From positions 34,482 through 98,481 of the forward strand of contig NZ_JASJOE010000007.1 of the NCBI RefSeq assembly GCF_030163755.1: a stretch of DNA of 64,000 nt. Reading direction: 5' to 3'. The position numbers and the translations under genes are program-made. Below, one piece after another: positions 26,800-34,554 of this stretch. Under the pieces are notes generated by a model. It worked only from the letters and a program-made list of their open reading frames with translations. It did no database searches and was not told the DNA's origin. This DNA comes from Roseicyclus amphidinii. GTDB taxonomy: Bacteria > Pseudomonadota > Alphaproteobacteria > Rhodobacterales > Rhodobacteraceae. How positions within the stretch are numbered: the first letter of the stretch is position 1; the number at the start of each line of letters is the position of its first letter.

Positions 26800-26842
26800 G
26801 GGCACGCCCGCGCGCCTTTCGGCGCCGTGTGCAGGCGTGCCC
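26800..26842 (+). terminator. Hairpin downstream of lysK
   Basis: GGGCACGCC (26800-26808) pairs with GGCGTGCCC (26834-26842), 9 bp, with a smaller GGCGCC inside the loop. No T tract follows, so efficient intrinsic termination is uncertain. Confidence 0.4.
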
Positions 26843-26928
26843 GACCTGTGACGGGTCCGGCACGGGCGTGAAACCTTGGGCCGGCGCGCTACGTGCCTTC
26901 GGGCAGATCACCGACCCGGAGGCCCACC

Positions 26929-27345
26929 ATGCTGCGCATCCTGCTTGCCGCCCTTGCCCTGACCTTCGCCGCCCTCACCGCCGGGGCGCAGGAGGTCGTC
27001 GCCCCCAACCCCGACATCGAGGCCACGATCCAGGGCCAGTTCGACGCCTTCCGCGCGGGCGACGTGGCCGAGGCCTGGACCTATGCCAGCCCCAACATCC
27101 AGGGCCTGTTCCGCACCGAGGAGAATTTCGCCCGCATGGTCGAACAGGGCTACCCGATGGTCTGGGCCCCCGGCGAGGTCGATTTCATCGACCTGCAAAG
27201 CCTGGGCGGGCTGCTGGTGCAGCGGGTGCAGGTGATCGACGCGCAGGGCAACGCCCATTACCTCGGTTACGCCATGGTCGAGACCGATGCCGGGTGGCGG
27301 ATCAACGGGGTTCAGGTGCTGCGCGCGCCCGATCTGGGCGTCTGA
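26929..27345 (+). CDS. DUF4864 domain exported protein
   Basis: A 138-residue protein with a signal peptide (MLRILLAALALTFAALTAGA). The mature part matches DUF4864: IQGQFDAFRAGDVAEAWTYASPNIQGLFRTEENFARMVEQGYPMVW, a cystatin/NTF2-like fold with no known reaction. CGGAGG lies 6 bases before the ATG at 26929. A CtrA-type box starts 33 bp after its end and belongs to the next gene. Confidence 0.8.
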   Translation: MLRILLAALALTFAALTAGAQEVVAPNPDIEATIQGQFDAFRAGDVAEAWTYASPNIQGLFRTEENFARMVEQGYPMVWAPGEVDFIDLQSLGGLLVQRVQVIDAQGNAHYLGYAMVETDAGWRINGVQVLRAPDLGV

Positions 27346-27377
27346 TCCCGGCGATCCGCCCGCTGGCCGACCCCGCG

Positions 27378-27393
27378 TTAACCCGGTGTTAAC
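27378..27393 (+). promoter_or_regulatory. CtrA-type box TTAA-N7-TTAAC
   Basis: TTAA CCCGGTG TTAAC is a full match to the CtrA consensus of alphaproteobacteria. It lies 170 bp before the beta-helix protein start at 27563 and is followed by TAGGCTAGAAC, which could hold a -10 element. In Rhodobacterales CtrA controls motility and gene transfer agent genes. Confidence 0.6.
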
Positions 27394-27562
27394 CCCTGTA
27401 GGCTAGAACCGGTGCGACCTTCGGTTGCAAACCGGCCGGGGTGCTTCTTCAGACATTGCTTTCAACAACCGAGGGGTCCGTGACAGGGCGCCTCGGTTGC
27501 CCTTGTTCCGGCCCGGCAACATGAGCGCGCGCGGGTGCCTCCGGCGCGGAAAGGGGTATGAC

Positions 27563-29854
27563 ATGAACCAGGTGATCACCGACGGTCTGGTGCTGATGCC
27601 GCCGCCGTTTTCGGACGGTCTGGGCGTCTGGTCGCGGCAGGACGGCACGCCGGGCAGCGACACATGGGCCAGTGCGGCCAATGCCGGGCTTGTCGCGGCG
27701 GATGCGGATTTCGGCAGCTGCCTCGAGATCCTGAAGACCGAGGGCACGACGCGCCTGCGCTACATGGGCCAGACGCCGATCGTGCCGGGCCTTTACCTGC
27801 GGGTCTCGGCGCGGGTGAAGGTGCTGTCGGGCAACCTGCCGACGGTGCGCATCGCGGCCTTCGCGGCCAATGCTGCTGGACAGAACCTCGGCGGCGTGGT
27901 GCAGACCGGGCCCGCGATCACGCTGACCGCCTATGGCGAGGTGGTGACCGTCTCGGCGATCATCGGCACCGGCGCGCGGGGGGGCGTGACGATGCCCTGG
28001 GGCACCGGGGCGGCTTACGGGCACATGGGCCTCGACCTGACGGGCCCCAACGGCGGCCAGGTCCGCATCGAGAGCATCGCGGTCGAGGATGTCACCAGCG
28101 CCTTCCTGCGCAAGCTGATGGATTGGGTCGACGTCAAGGATTTCGGCGCGGTGGGCGATGGCGTCACCGACGACCGCGCGGCATTCGTCGCCGCCGACCA
28201 GGCCGCCGCCGGGCGCGAGGTCATGGTGCCCGCGGGCAATTACTTCATCGGCTCCAGCCTGACGATGCTCAACCCCGTCCGTTTCGAGGGGCGGCTGGTG
28301 ATGCCCGAGGACGCCCGCCTTGCGTTGAACGCGACGTTCGACCTCAAGGGCTATTCCGAAGCCTTCGGCGACGAGGTGACGGGCCTGAAGAAGGGCATCC
28401 AGCAACTGTTCAACCAATCCGATCACGAGGGGTTCGACCTGTGCGGGCGGCGCGTGATCCTCGATGCGCCGATCGACGTGCAGGCGGTCGTCGGCAACCG
28501 CAACACCTATGCCAACCGCCGTGTGCTCAGGAACGGGCAACTGGCGGCGGGTTCCTCGACCGCATGGAACGACGAGGTGCATACCCGGACCGGCACGTGG
28601 TCGGCCTCGGACCCGCGGCGGATCACCGGCCTGTCGAACGTGGCGAGCATTCCGCTGGGTGCGCTCGTCACCGCGGGGCAAGGCGTCGGGCGCGAGATCT
28701 ACGTCACCTCCAAGGACGTGGCGGGCGGGCGCGTGACGCTCTCGGGCGCGCTGCACGGGGCACCGGTGACCCAAGCCTACACCTTTACCCGGTTCCAGTA
28801 TCTGCTCGATTTCATCGGCTGGCAGAACCTGCAACGCTTCGTGATCTCGGATATCGAGTTTCTCTGCGCGGGCACCTGTTCGGGCCTCAACCTGCCGCTG
28901 GACGGGCTGGTGTTCCAGATCCAGGACTGTTTCTTCACCGGCCCCAAGGATCGCGCCATCACCTCGGCCGGCGAGGGGTGCCAGGGGATGCAGATCGATC
29001 GCTGCCAGTTCCTGTCCAACGAGCAGGGCACCGATGCGCCCCTGCGCACGACCATCGCCTTCAACTCCAACTGTTCCGACATCAAGGTCCGCGACAACCG
29101 CGCCGTGAAGTTCCGCCATTTCGGCGTCATCGCGGGGACCGGCAACATCCTGTCGGGCAACCACTTCTTCCAGGGTGACGGGGTGACGGACGGGCCGCGG
29201 ACGGCGGGGCTGGTGATCTGCGACAGCAATGCCAAGACCACGTTCGAAGGCAATTACGTCGACAATTGCTACATCGAATGGGGCAACGAGCGTGACCCGG
29301 AACCGGATTTCAACGGCGGGTTGTCGTTCCATGGCCTCAGCCTCGACGGCAACATCTTCTTCGCCACCGGCAGCGCGCCGTGGATGAATTTCATCCTGAT
29401 CAAGCCCTATGGTTCGGGCCATTTCATCAACGGGCTGACGGTGACCGACAACCTGTTCAAGAAGACCAGCGGCCCGCAATTGCTGGCGGTGGAGGGGGTG
29501 GACACCACCTTTGCCACGCTGAACCTCGGGCGCACGTCGGACCTTCTGTTCACCGGGAACACCTATCACGGCATCGTCAAGCGCACCGAGAACCCGGTGA
29601 CCGTGCGCCATGTCGAGGGGACGGCCAGCAGCACCTGGAACGTGGACCTGTCCGATGTCGCCCCCTTCGGGTCCGCGGTGCGGGGGGGCGTGTCCTTCCT
29701 CGCCGAGGGGCCATTGAAGAGCAGCTCCAACTTCACCGTCTACCTTACGCCCTATGCCGAGCCGGGGCAGGGCGCGGGGGGGCGGACGCTGCAGATGAAA
29801 TGGCAGCAGCCGGTGCGCGGCACGGCGCAGATCACGGCGCGGTTCGACGTCTGA
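27563..29854 (+). CDS. Right-handed beta-helix protein resembling a GTA head-spike protein (GhsB type)
   Basis: A 763-residue protein without a signal peptide. The N-terminal 190 residues form a jelly-roll-like region (MNQVITDGLVLMPPPFSDGL, RLRYMGQTPIVPGLYLRVSARVK). A pectate-lyase superfamily helix begins at DVKDFGAVGDGVTDDRAAF (about residue 192) and runs through many N-G-N type turns (SGNHFFQGDGVTDG, TFEGNYVDNCYIEW, LFTGNTYHGI). From memory it resembles proteins that form head spikes of Rhodobacter gene transfer agents, which bind the capsule; this was not tested. AAAGGGG precedes the ATG. No other particle gene is adjacent. Confidence 0.7.
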   Translation: MNQVITDGLVLMPPPFSDGLGVWSRQDGTPGSDTWASAANAGLVAADADFGSCLEILKTEGTTRLRYMGQTPIVPGLYLRVSARVKVLSGNLPTVRIAAFAANAAGQNLGGVVQTGPAITLTAYGEVVTVSAIIGTGARGGVTMPWGTGAAYGHMGLDLTGPNGGQVRIESIAVEDVTSAFLRKLMDWVDVKDFGAVGDGVTDDRAAFVAADQAAAGREVMVPAGNYFIGSSLTMLNPVRFEGRLVMPEDARLALNATFDLKGYSEAFGDEVTGLKKGIQQLFNQSDHEGFDLCGRRVILDAPIDVQAVVGNRNTYANRRVLRNGQLAAGSSTAWNDEVHTRTGTWSASDPRRITGLSNVASIPLGALVTAGQGVGREIYVTSKDVAGGRVTLSGALHGAPVTQAYTFTRFQYLLDFIGWQNLQRFVISDIEFLCAGTCSGLNLPLDGLVFQIQDCFFTGPKDRAITSAGEGCQGMQIDRCQFLSNEQGTDAPLRTTIAFNSNCSDIKVRDNRAVKFRHFGVIAGTGNILSGNHFFQGDGVTDGPRTAGLVICDSNAKTTFEGNYVDNCYIEWGNERDPEPDFNGGLSFHGLSLDGNIFFATGSAPWMNFILIKPYGSGHFINGLTVTDNLFKKTSGPQLLAVEGVDTTFATLNLGRTSDLLFTGNTYHGIVKRTENPVTVRHVEGTASSTWNVDLSDVAPFGSAVRGGVSFLAEGPLKSSSNFTVYLTPYAEPGQGAGGRTLQMKWQQPVRGTAQITARFDV

Positions 29855-29880
29855 CCGCCGTCGCGCCTGCGACGCTCCGA

Positions 29881-29909
29881 CCCGCCCCCGGTTCCGGGGG
29901 CGGGCTTTT
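29881..29909 (+). terminator. Intrinsic terminator after the beta-helix gene
   Basis: CCCGCCCCCG (29881-29890) pairs with CGGGGGCGGG (29895-29904) around a GTTC loop, followed by CTTTT. The 10-bp GC stem and T run make a strong terminator. Confidence 0.85.
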
Positions 29910-29955
29910 CCTTGGGCAAGGGGCGCGCTACCTGCGCGGCAGGAAAGGCCCGCCG

Positions 29956-30438
29956 ATGACCCTGTTGCCCGTCGAGAACGTCCAGGATTACCCCCGCCCG
30001 CCACGGCTGGAGCGGGTGGAGGCCGTCCTCAGGGTCGTCTTCGCGGGCGTGCCCATCGCCGAGACCGAGCCGGGCAGCGCCTGGCGCGTGCTCGAGACGC
30101 ACCACGCCCCCACCTACTACTTGCCGCCCGCGGCGGTGCTGTCGGCGGCGCTGGTCCCGTCCCCGCGCGAGACATTCTGCGAATGGAAGGGGCGGGCGGC
30201 CTATGTCGATCTCGTCCTGAACGGCCGACGGTCGCGCAACGCGGCCTGGAGCTACCCCGCGCCGACCGCGCGGTTCGAGGCGATCAGGGATCACATCGCC
30301 TTCTACGCGACCTCGGTCGATGCGGCATGGGTGGGGGACATCAAGGTCGTGCCGCAACCCGGCGATTTCTACGGCGGCTGGGTCACGCCGAACCTGACCG
30401 GGCGGATCAAGGGCGCGGCGGGCACGCTGCATTGGTAG
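29956..30438 (+). CDS. DUF427 domain protein
   Basis: A 160-residue protein of the DUF427 family, a small beta-tent fold. The family pattern is visible: FAGVPIAETEPGSAWRVLETHHAPTYYLPPAAV near the N-terminus and ETFCEWKGRAAYVDLVLNG in the middle. Function is not established. It sits alone after a strong terminator and 4 bp before the convergent hypothetical gene. Confidence 0.82.
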   Translation: MTLLPVENVQDYPRPPRLERVEAVLRVVFAGVPIAETEPGSAWRVLETHHAPTYYLPPAAVLSAALVPSPRETFCEWKGRAAYVDLVLNGRRSRNAAWSYPAPTARFEAIRDHIAFYATSVDAAWVGDIKVVPQPGDFYGGWVTPNLTGRIKGAAGTLHW

Positions 30439-30442
30439 CGGC

Positions 30443-30952
30443 TCAGGGTGCGGCGGGCAGCGTCGTGGCGTCCACGAGACGGGCCAGTTCCACCCATGTC
30501 TTCGGGTCGTGCAGGGTCCAGAGCCCGCCGCCCACGGTGTAGCCATATGTCACCGTCCCGCCCTCGCGCAGGGCATAGGTCACCTCGGCTCCCGTCGTGG
30601 TCAGGCGGGCCACCTCCTCCCGCGTCCAGAGCGCGTTGCCCTGCTGCCGCAAGGCCCAGATGCCCCGGTCGGTCGAACCGTCGAGCGTGACGGTGTAGCC
30701 GCCATCGGCGGCGAAGTTCCAGTCCGCCCCGGTGTCGCGTCCGCGCCAGCGCCCTTCGGGCGTCGCGCCGGAGCCGGACAGGCGGTCATGCGCCTCGCCC
30801 TCCCAGAGCATCACCGCGCCGCCCGCCTCGAAGCTGACCGGGCTTTCGGGGTCGGCGACATGGTAGCCGCCGCCCGCGTCGACCTCGTAGGTGCGGGGCT
30901 CGCCCGGAACGATCCAGATGCCGACGAGGCGCGGATCGACGCCGCCGGTCAC
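30443..30952 (-). CDS. Hypothetical protein, 169 aa, GTG start
   Basis: A beta-rich protein with many Gly and Trp residues (GVDPRLVGIWIVPGEPRTYEV, RWRGRDTGADWNFAADGGYTVTLDG, GIWALRQQGNALWTREE), suggestive of a lipocalin-like barrel in which each strand pair ends with W. No family is recognised and there is no signal peptide. The GTG start overlaps the stop of the HugZ-like gene (GTGA), so the two are translationally coupled; a shared role in handling a heme- or flavin-type ligand is only a guess. Confidence 0.6.
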   Translation of the reverse strand: MTGGVDPRLVGIWIVPGEPRTYEVDAGGGYHVADPESPVSFEAGGAVMLWEGEAHDRLSGSGATPEGRWRGRDTGADWNFAADGGYTVTLDGSTDRGIWALRQQGNALWTREEVARLTTTGAEVTYALREGGTVTYGYTVGGGLWTLHDPKTWVELARLVDATTLPAAP

Positions 30953-31428
30953 GGCATCAGGTCCGCGGGCGACAGGCGGTAGGCCTTGCCGAAGCCGCCG
31001 TTGAGAAAGCCCGCCACGGGTGCGAAGCGGGTCAGGCCGAAATCGCCGAAATCATAGTAGAGCGTCGCCTTGGGGTAGAGCGACAGGTAGTGGTCGCGCA
31101 GCGCCGCCTTGTCGGCGGGCTCGGCCCGGGCATGCAGCGTGAGGCGGGGATGGGTCAGCGGGTCGCCCCGCGCGGCCGGTTCCCCGATCAGCAGCGAGCA
31201 GGCCGGATGCGCGGCCAGCGCCGCGGTATGCGCCGACAGCGTCGAGATGAGCGTCAAAGGCGCGCCGTCCGGGCCGGGGACCAGCGCGATGCGCGTGACC
31301 ATGGGCGCGCCCGTCTCGGGGTCGGTCACCCCCAGCGCGGCGAAGCGCGCCTCGGTGATGAGGTCGCGGGCCAGCGCGCGGGCCTCGTCATCCGTGGGGC
31401 GGATCGGATCTTGCTGTCGCTCGGTCAT
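30949..31428 (-). CDS. HugZ-like pyridoxamine 5'-phosphate oxidase family protein
   Basis: A 159-residue split-barrel protein. Features of the HugZ/PNPOx-like family are ARDLITEARFAALGVTDPETGAPMVTRIALV at the N-terminus, LISTLSAHTAALAAHPACSLLIGEP in the core, and DFGLTRFAPVAGFLNGGFGKAYRL at the C-terminus, the last being typical of heme-utilisation members. It may bind flavin or heme in the cytosol. It is the first gene of a coupled pair with the hypothetical gene downstream. Confidence 0.8.
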   Translation of the reverse strand: MTERQQDPIRPTDDEARALARDLITEARFAALGVTDPETGAPMVTRIALVPGPDGAPLTLISTLSAHTAALAAHPACSLLIGEPAARGDPLTHPRLTLHARAEPADKAALRDHYLSLYPKATLYYDFGDFGLTRFAPVAGFLNGGFGKAYRLSPADLMP

Positions 31429-31636
31429 GGCCTTGAGCCTAGCGGCCGTTCGGGAACTGTGCCAGAAGAACCGCGACAGGGGGCGCGCTGTCCGCCATGC
31501 CGGTGCAGGCGTGGCGGGTTGGCAACGCCTCGCCGCATTCTTCGATGGACAGGGTCAACGACGCCCCGGGCCGCCTTGCACATGGCAGGGCCGCGGGGCA
31601 GCCTGTTCCTTCGCCACGACCACGGGGGGAAATGTC

Positions 31637-32236
31637 ATGGCCCTTGTTCCGCCGCTCGGTGAAGCCGAGATCGAGCCGGACCTGCGCGAGCATGTGCAGT
31701 TCTTCAAGGGACCGTTGGGGGTGATCCCCAACTCGGTCCGCACAATGGCGCATCGCGCCCCGATCGCGCGTGCCTTCACTGACCTCAACGTCGCGGTGAT
31801 GACCGATTACGGCGCGGGCGTGACGCCCGAGTTCAAGCGGCTGATCGGCTATGTCTCGAGCCAGTCCTCGGGCTGTCTCTATTGCCAGGCGCACATGATC
31901 CTTGCCTCGGAGCGCTTCGGCGCAAGCGAGGCGCGGCTCAACGATGTCTTCGACTTCGAGGCCAGCCCCCATTTCACCGAGCCCGAGAAGGCCGCGCTGG
32001 CCTTTGCCCATGCCGCGACGCAAGTGCCCAACGCCGTCACGCCAGAGCTGGGCACGCGGCTGCGCGCGCATTGGGACGAGGGCCAGATCGTCGAGATCAT
32101 GGGGGTGGTGGCGCTGTTCGGCTACCTGAACCGCTGGAACGATTCGATGGGCTCGGCGCTGGAGGATCTGCCGCTCTCGAAGGGCGAGCAGCGTCTTGCC
32201 GGGGCGACGGGCTGGAGCGTGGGCAAACACCGATGA
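31637..32236 (+). CDS. Carboxymuconolactone decarboxylase / AhpD-like protein
   Basis: A 199-residue alpha-helical protein with the redox motif GCLYCQAHMI (CxxC followed by His), as in AhpD-like peroxidase-related enzymes. The N-terminal part (PNSVRTMAHRAPIARAFTDLNVAVM) and LIGYVSSQSSG are typical. It probably reduces hydroperoxides using a thiol relay. GGGGGGAAATGTC precedes the ATG at 31637. Its stop overlaps the start of the next gene (ATGA), so it leads an operon of three tightly coupled genes. Confidence 0.85.
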   Translation: MALVPPLGEAEIEPDLREHVQFFKGPLGVIPNSVRTMAHRAPIARAFTDLNVAVMTDYGAGVTPEFKRLIGYVSSQSSGCLYCQAHMILASERFGASEARLNDVFDFEASPHFTEPEKAALAFAHAATQVPNAVTPELGTRLRAHWDEGQIVEIMGVVALFGYLNRWNDSMGSALEDLPLSKGEQRLAGATGWSVGKHR

Positions 32237-33069
32237 GCGAACTTGCGGGACAGGTGCGCGAGGCGTTGCGCGCGCGCGGTGAGCCGGTCAGCCGGCTGGG
32301 CTATTTCTGCGCGCCCTTCCGGCCCGCCGAAGGGCCGCTTTCGGACCGGGTGATCAAGACCTATCGCGGCGGGCGCGACCCCGAGCTGCTCGAGCAGCTG
32401 GGCCGCCGCCACGACGCCTATGTCGAGGTGCTGCGCTGGGCCGGTGTGCGCCTGCCGGACACGCGCTTCCTGCTGCTGAACGAGGCGGGCTACATCCAGC
32501 CCGTCATCGTGCAGGAGGCGCTGGACGACCGCCTGATGATGCGCCCGCAGATCGAGGCCGCCACGCTGCCCGAAGCGCTGGCCATCCTCGAGGCCGCGGC
32601 CTCCGGCATCGCCGAGTTCTGGGCACGGGTCGCGCAGCGCCCCGAGCGCATCGGTTATCACCCCTCGATCCGCAACTTCGCCTTCGATGCCGATGGGCCG
32701 ATCTTTTTCGACACCTTCCCGCCGCTCATCGGCTACTCGCGCGAGCAGATGGGCCGGTTGCTGCTGCGCTTCTCGGAAAGCCGGTTGGTGCGGCGCGTCG
32801 GCGTGGTGATGCCCGAGCGCATCCGGGGGATACAGGATGAATGGTATTCCCCCGCGGGCACCATCGTGGGGCTGGTCGGCAGCGCGGTGCGGCTGCGCCC
32901 CGAGGACGGGCCGGCGATCCTGGACTGGGCGCGGGGCTTTGCCGCCGCCGAGTTGAAGCCCAGCCTGCGCGACGAGGTGCTGGCCGAGCTGAACCGCGCG
33001 CCGCGCCTGCCTGCTTTCTGGACCGGCATGCGCAGCCTGCTGGGGCTCGAGGGCAAGCCGAATGTCTGA
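32233..33069 (+). CDS. Uncharacterised protein with kinase-like C-terminal motif (DUF6206-like)
   Basis: A 278-residue cytosolic protein without a signal peptide. Near residue 140 it has YHPSIRNFAFDADGPIFFDTFPP, which looks like the catalytic loop and metal-binding DFx segment of aminoglycoside-phosphotransferase-type kinases (Asn, then Asp). Upstream segments (QPVIVQEALDDRLMMRP, ALAILEAAASGIAEFW) fit a hinge and following helix. A glycine-rich ATP loop is not obvious, so activity is uncertain. It may belong to DUF6206. It overlaps the AhpD-like gene by 4 bp and trmL by 8 bp. Confidence 0.6.
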   Translation: MSELAGQVREALRARGEPVSRLGYFCAPFRPAEGPLSDRVIKTYRGGRDPELLEQLGRRHDAYVEVLRWAGVRLPDTRFLLLNEAGYIQPVIVQEALDDRLMMRPQIEAATLPEALAILEAAASGIAEFWARVAQRPERIGYHPSIRNFAFDADGPIFFDTFPPLIGYSREQMGRLLLRFSESRLVRRVGVVMPERIRGIQDEWYSPAGTIVGLVGSAVRLRPEDGPAILDWARGFAAAELKPSLRDEVLAELNRAPRLPAFWTGMRSLLGLEGKPNV

Positions 33070-33544
33070 GCCGCCGCGCGCGGAGATGAAGGTCGTGCTG
33101 GTCACGCCCGAAATCCCCGGAAACACCGGCAGCGTCGGGCGGACCTGCGTGGCGCTCGACCTCGAACTGATCCTGATCCGGCCTTACGGGTTCGACATCT
33201 CGGACAAATCCGTGCGGCGGGCGGGGCTGGATTACTGGCAGCATGTGCGGCTGTCGGAATACGACGACTGGGGCGCGTTCCTGTCCGAGCGTGCGCCGCG
33301 GCGCGACCAGCTGTTCTTCTTCGAGGATGACGGCACGGGCGGCACGGTCTACGACCCGGCCTATCCTGCCGATGCCTATCTCGTCTTCGGGCGCGAGACC
33401 ACGGGCCTGCAGCCCGAGATCCTTGCCGGTCACGAGGACCGCATCTTTCGCCTGCCGATGCGCAGCCCGCATATCCGCTCGCTGAACCTCGCCAATGCGG
33501 CGACGGCGGTGATCTACCAGGCGATGCGCGGCTACCTGGCCTGA
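33062..33544 (+). CDS. trmL: tRNA (cytidine(34)-2'-O)-methyltransferase
   Basis: A 160-residue SPOUT-fold methyltransferase that modifies the wobble base of tRNA-Leu. The motifs EIPGNTGSVGRTCVALDLELILIRPYGFD, YLVFGRETTGLQPEIL and MRSPHIRSLNLANAATAVIYQAM are the three conserved SPOUT blocks. The N-terminal Met overlaps the preceding gene by 8 bp; an alternative ATG at MKVVLVTPEIPGN (33086) would give the more usual N-terminus and cannot be excluded. Confidence 0.92.
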   Translation: MSEPPRAEMKVVLVTPEIPGNTGSVGRTCVALDLELILIRPYGFDISDKSVRRAGLDYWQHVRLSEYDDWGAFLSERAPRRDQLFFFEDDGTGGTVYDPAYPADAYLVFGRETTGLQPEILAGHEDRIFRLPMRSPHIRSLNLANAATAVIYQAMRGYLA

Positions 33545-33598
33545 CCGGTGGCCGCGGGCGGGCAGGCTTGCTAGGCTGGCCGCCAGGAGGATGCCGAC

Positions 33599-33922
33599 AT
33601 GCCAGCCATCACAGCCGACAGCACGGCCCAGACCGTCATCACCACCTTCGAGACCACGCCCGGCCAATGCGCCGACCTGCTCGACGAGTTGCAGGCGGCC
33701 TATGCCGAGTTCATCTCGCGCCAGCCCGGTTTCATCGGGGCGGGTCTGCATGTGAACGACGCGCAGACGCGCATCGCCAATTACTCGCAATGGAAGCGGC
33801 GCGAGGATTTCCAGGCGATGCTGCGCTCGGACGAGATGCGCGTGCGCAACCGCCGCATCGCGGCGCTGTGCCGGTCCTTCGAGCCGGTGCTCTACGACGT
33901 CGTGGCGCAATATGGGGACTGA
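33599..33922 (+). CDS. Antibiotic biosynthesis monooxygenase (ABM) domain protein
   Basis: A 107-residue dimeric ferredoxin-like fold: TVITTFETTPGQCADLLDELQAAYAEFISRQPGFIGAGLHV and ANYSQWKRREDFQAMLRSDEM are typical of the ABM superfamily, which includes small quinol or heme monooxygenases and proteins without catalysis. AGGAGG lies 7 bases before the ATG. It overlaps the DUF5665 gene by 11 bp. Confidence 0.8.
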   Translation: MPAITADSTAQTVITTFETTPGQCADLLDELQAAYAEFISRQPGFIGAGLHVNDAQTRIANYSQWKRREDFQAMLRSDEMRVRNRRIAALCRSFEPVLYDVVAQYGD

Positions 33923-34223
33923 TCCCGACCGGCCCGATCCCCGGCCCCCCGGCACGCTGGAGGAAGAGCTGCGCGCGCTCAGGCAGGAGATGACGCATCT
34001 GCGCGAACACCGGATGTTCCTGCTCTACCAGTCGGTGCCGCGGGTGCTGCTGTTCCGCTTCGCCAGCGGCATGGCGGTGGGGCTGGGCACGGTGATCGGG
34101 GCGACGGTGCTTCTGTCGTTGATAATCTGGGTGCTCAGCCAGATCGAGTTCATCCCGATCATCGGCGAATGGTCGGTGCGCATCGCCGAGGAGATCGAGG
34201 CCCTGACCGGGGCGCAGGAATAG
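33912..34223 (+). CDS. DUF5665 family membrane protein
   Basis: A 103-residue protein with a proline-rich acidic N-terminus, an amphipathic helix (EELRALRQEMTHLREHRMF), one or two hydrophobic segments (FASGMAVGLGTVIGATVLLSLIIWVL) and an acidic end. This matches DUF5665, a family of unknown function. It overlaps the ABM gene by 11 bp in another frame. Confidence 0.78.
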   Translation: MGTDPDRPDPRPPGTLEEELRALRQEMTHLREHRMFLLYQSVPRVLLFRFASGMAVGLGTVIGATVLLSLIIWVLSQIEFIPIIGEWSVRIAEEIEALTGAQE

Positions 34224-34296
34224 GTCTTTCCTATCGCCGCTTGTGTCGTGCCTCGGGGTGCTTAGGTCATGGGGGAACCATGAAAGGAGCCACACC

Positions 34297-34539
34297 ATGC
34301 AATGCCCGATCGACGGAACCACGCTCGTGATGGCCGACCGACAGGGGGTCGAGATCGACTATTGCCCGCAATGCCGGGGCGTCTGGCTGGACCGCGGCGA
34401 GCTGGACAAGATCATCGAACGCTCGGCCCCGCAGGGCCGCGCAGGTGCGCCGGATGCGGAACCCTACCCCCAGACGCACCATGTCGCGCCCAAGCGCAAG
34501 CGGCGGGGGTCGTTTCTCGACGAGATCTTCGACTTCTGA
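34297..34539 (+). CDS. TFIIB-type zinc ribbon protein
   Basis: An 80-residue protein starting with a zinc ribbon: CPIDGTTL (one Cys visible in MQCPIDG) and YCPQCRGVWLDRGELDKII, the signature of the zf-TFIIB family of small bacterial zinc proteins. A basic patch (APKRKRRGSFLDEIFDF) ends the protein. AAAGGAG precedes the ATG. It lies 15 bp from the convergent molybdenum hydroxylase gene. Function unknown. Confidence 0.88.
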   Translation: MQCPIDGTTLVMADRQGVEIDYCPQCRGVWLDRGELDKIIERSAPQGRAGAPDAEPYPQTHHVAPKRKRRGSFLDEIFDF

Positions 34540-34554
34540 AGCGGGTGCTTCAGA

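Noticed and set aside
27425..27562. Upstream extension of the beta-helix gene to the next in-frame start
   Set aside because: The extra residues are Arg-rich and unlike the rest; AAAGGGG directly before ATG 27563 and the MNQVITDG N-terminus mark the start.
31109..31636. N-terminal extension of the AhpD-like gene
   Set aside because: The added part overlaps the divergent HugZ-like gene and has no family similarity; ATG 31637 begins the conserved part.
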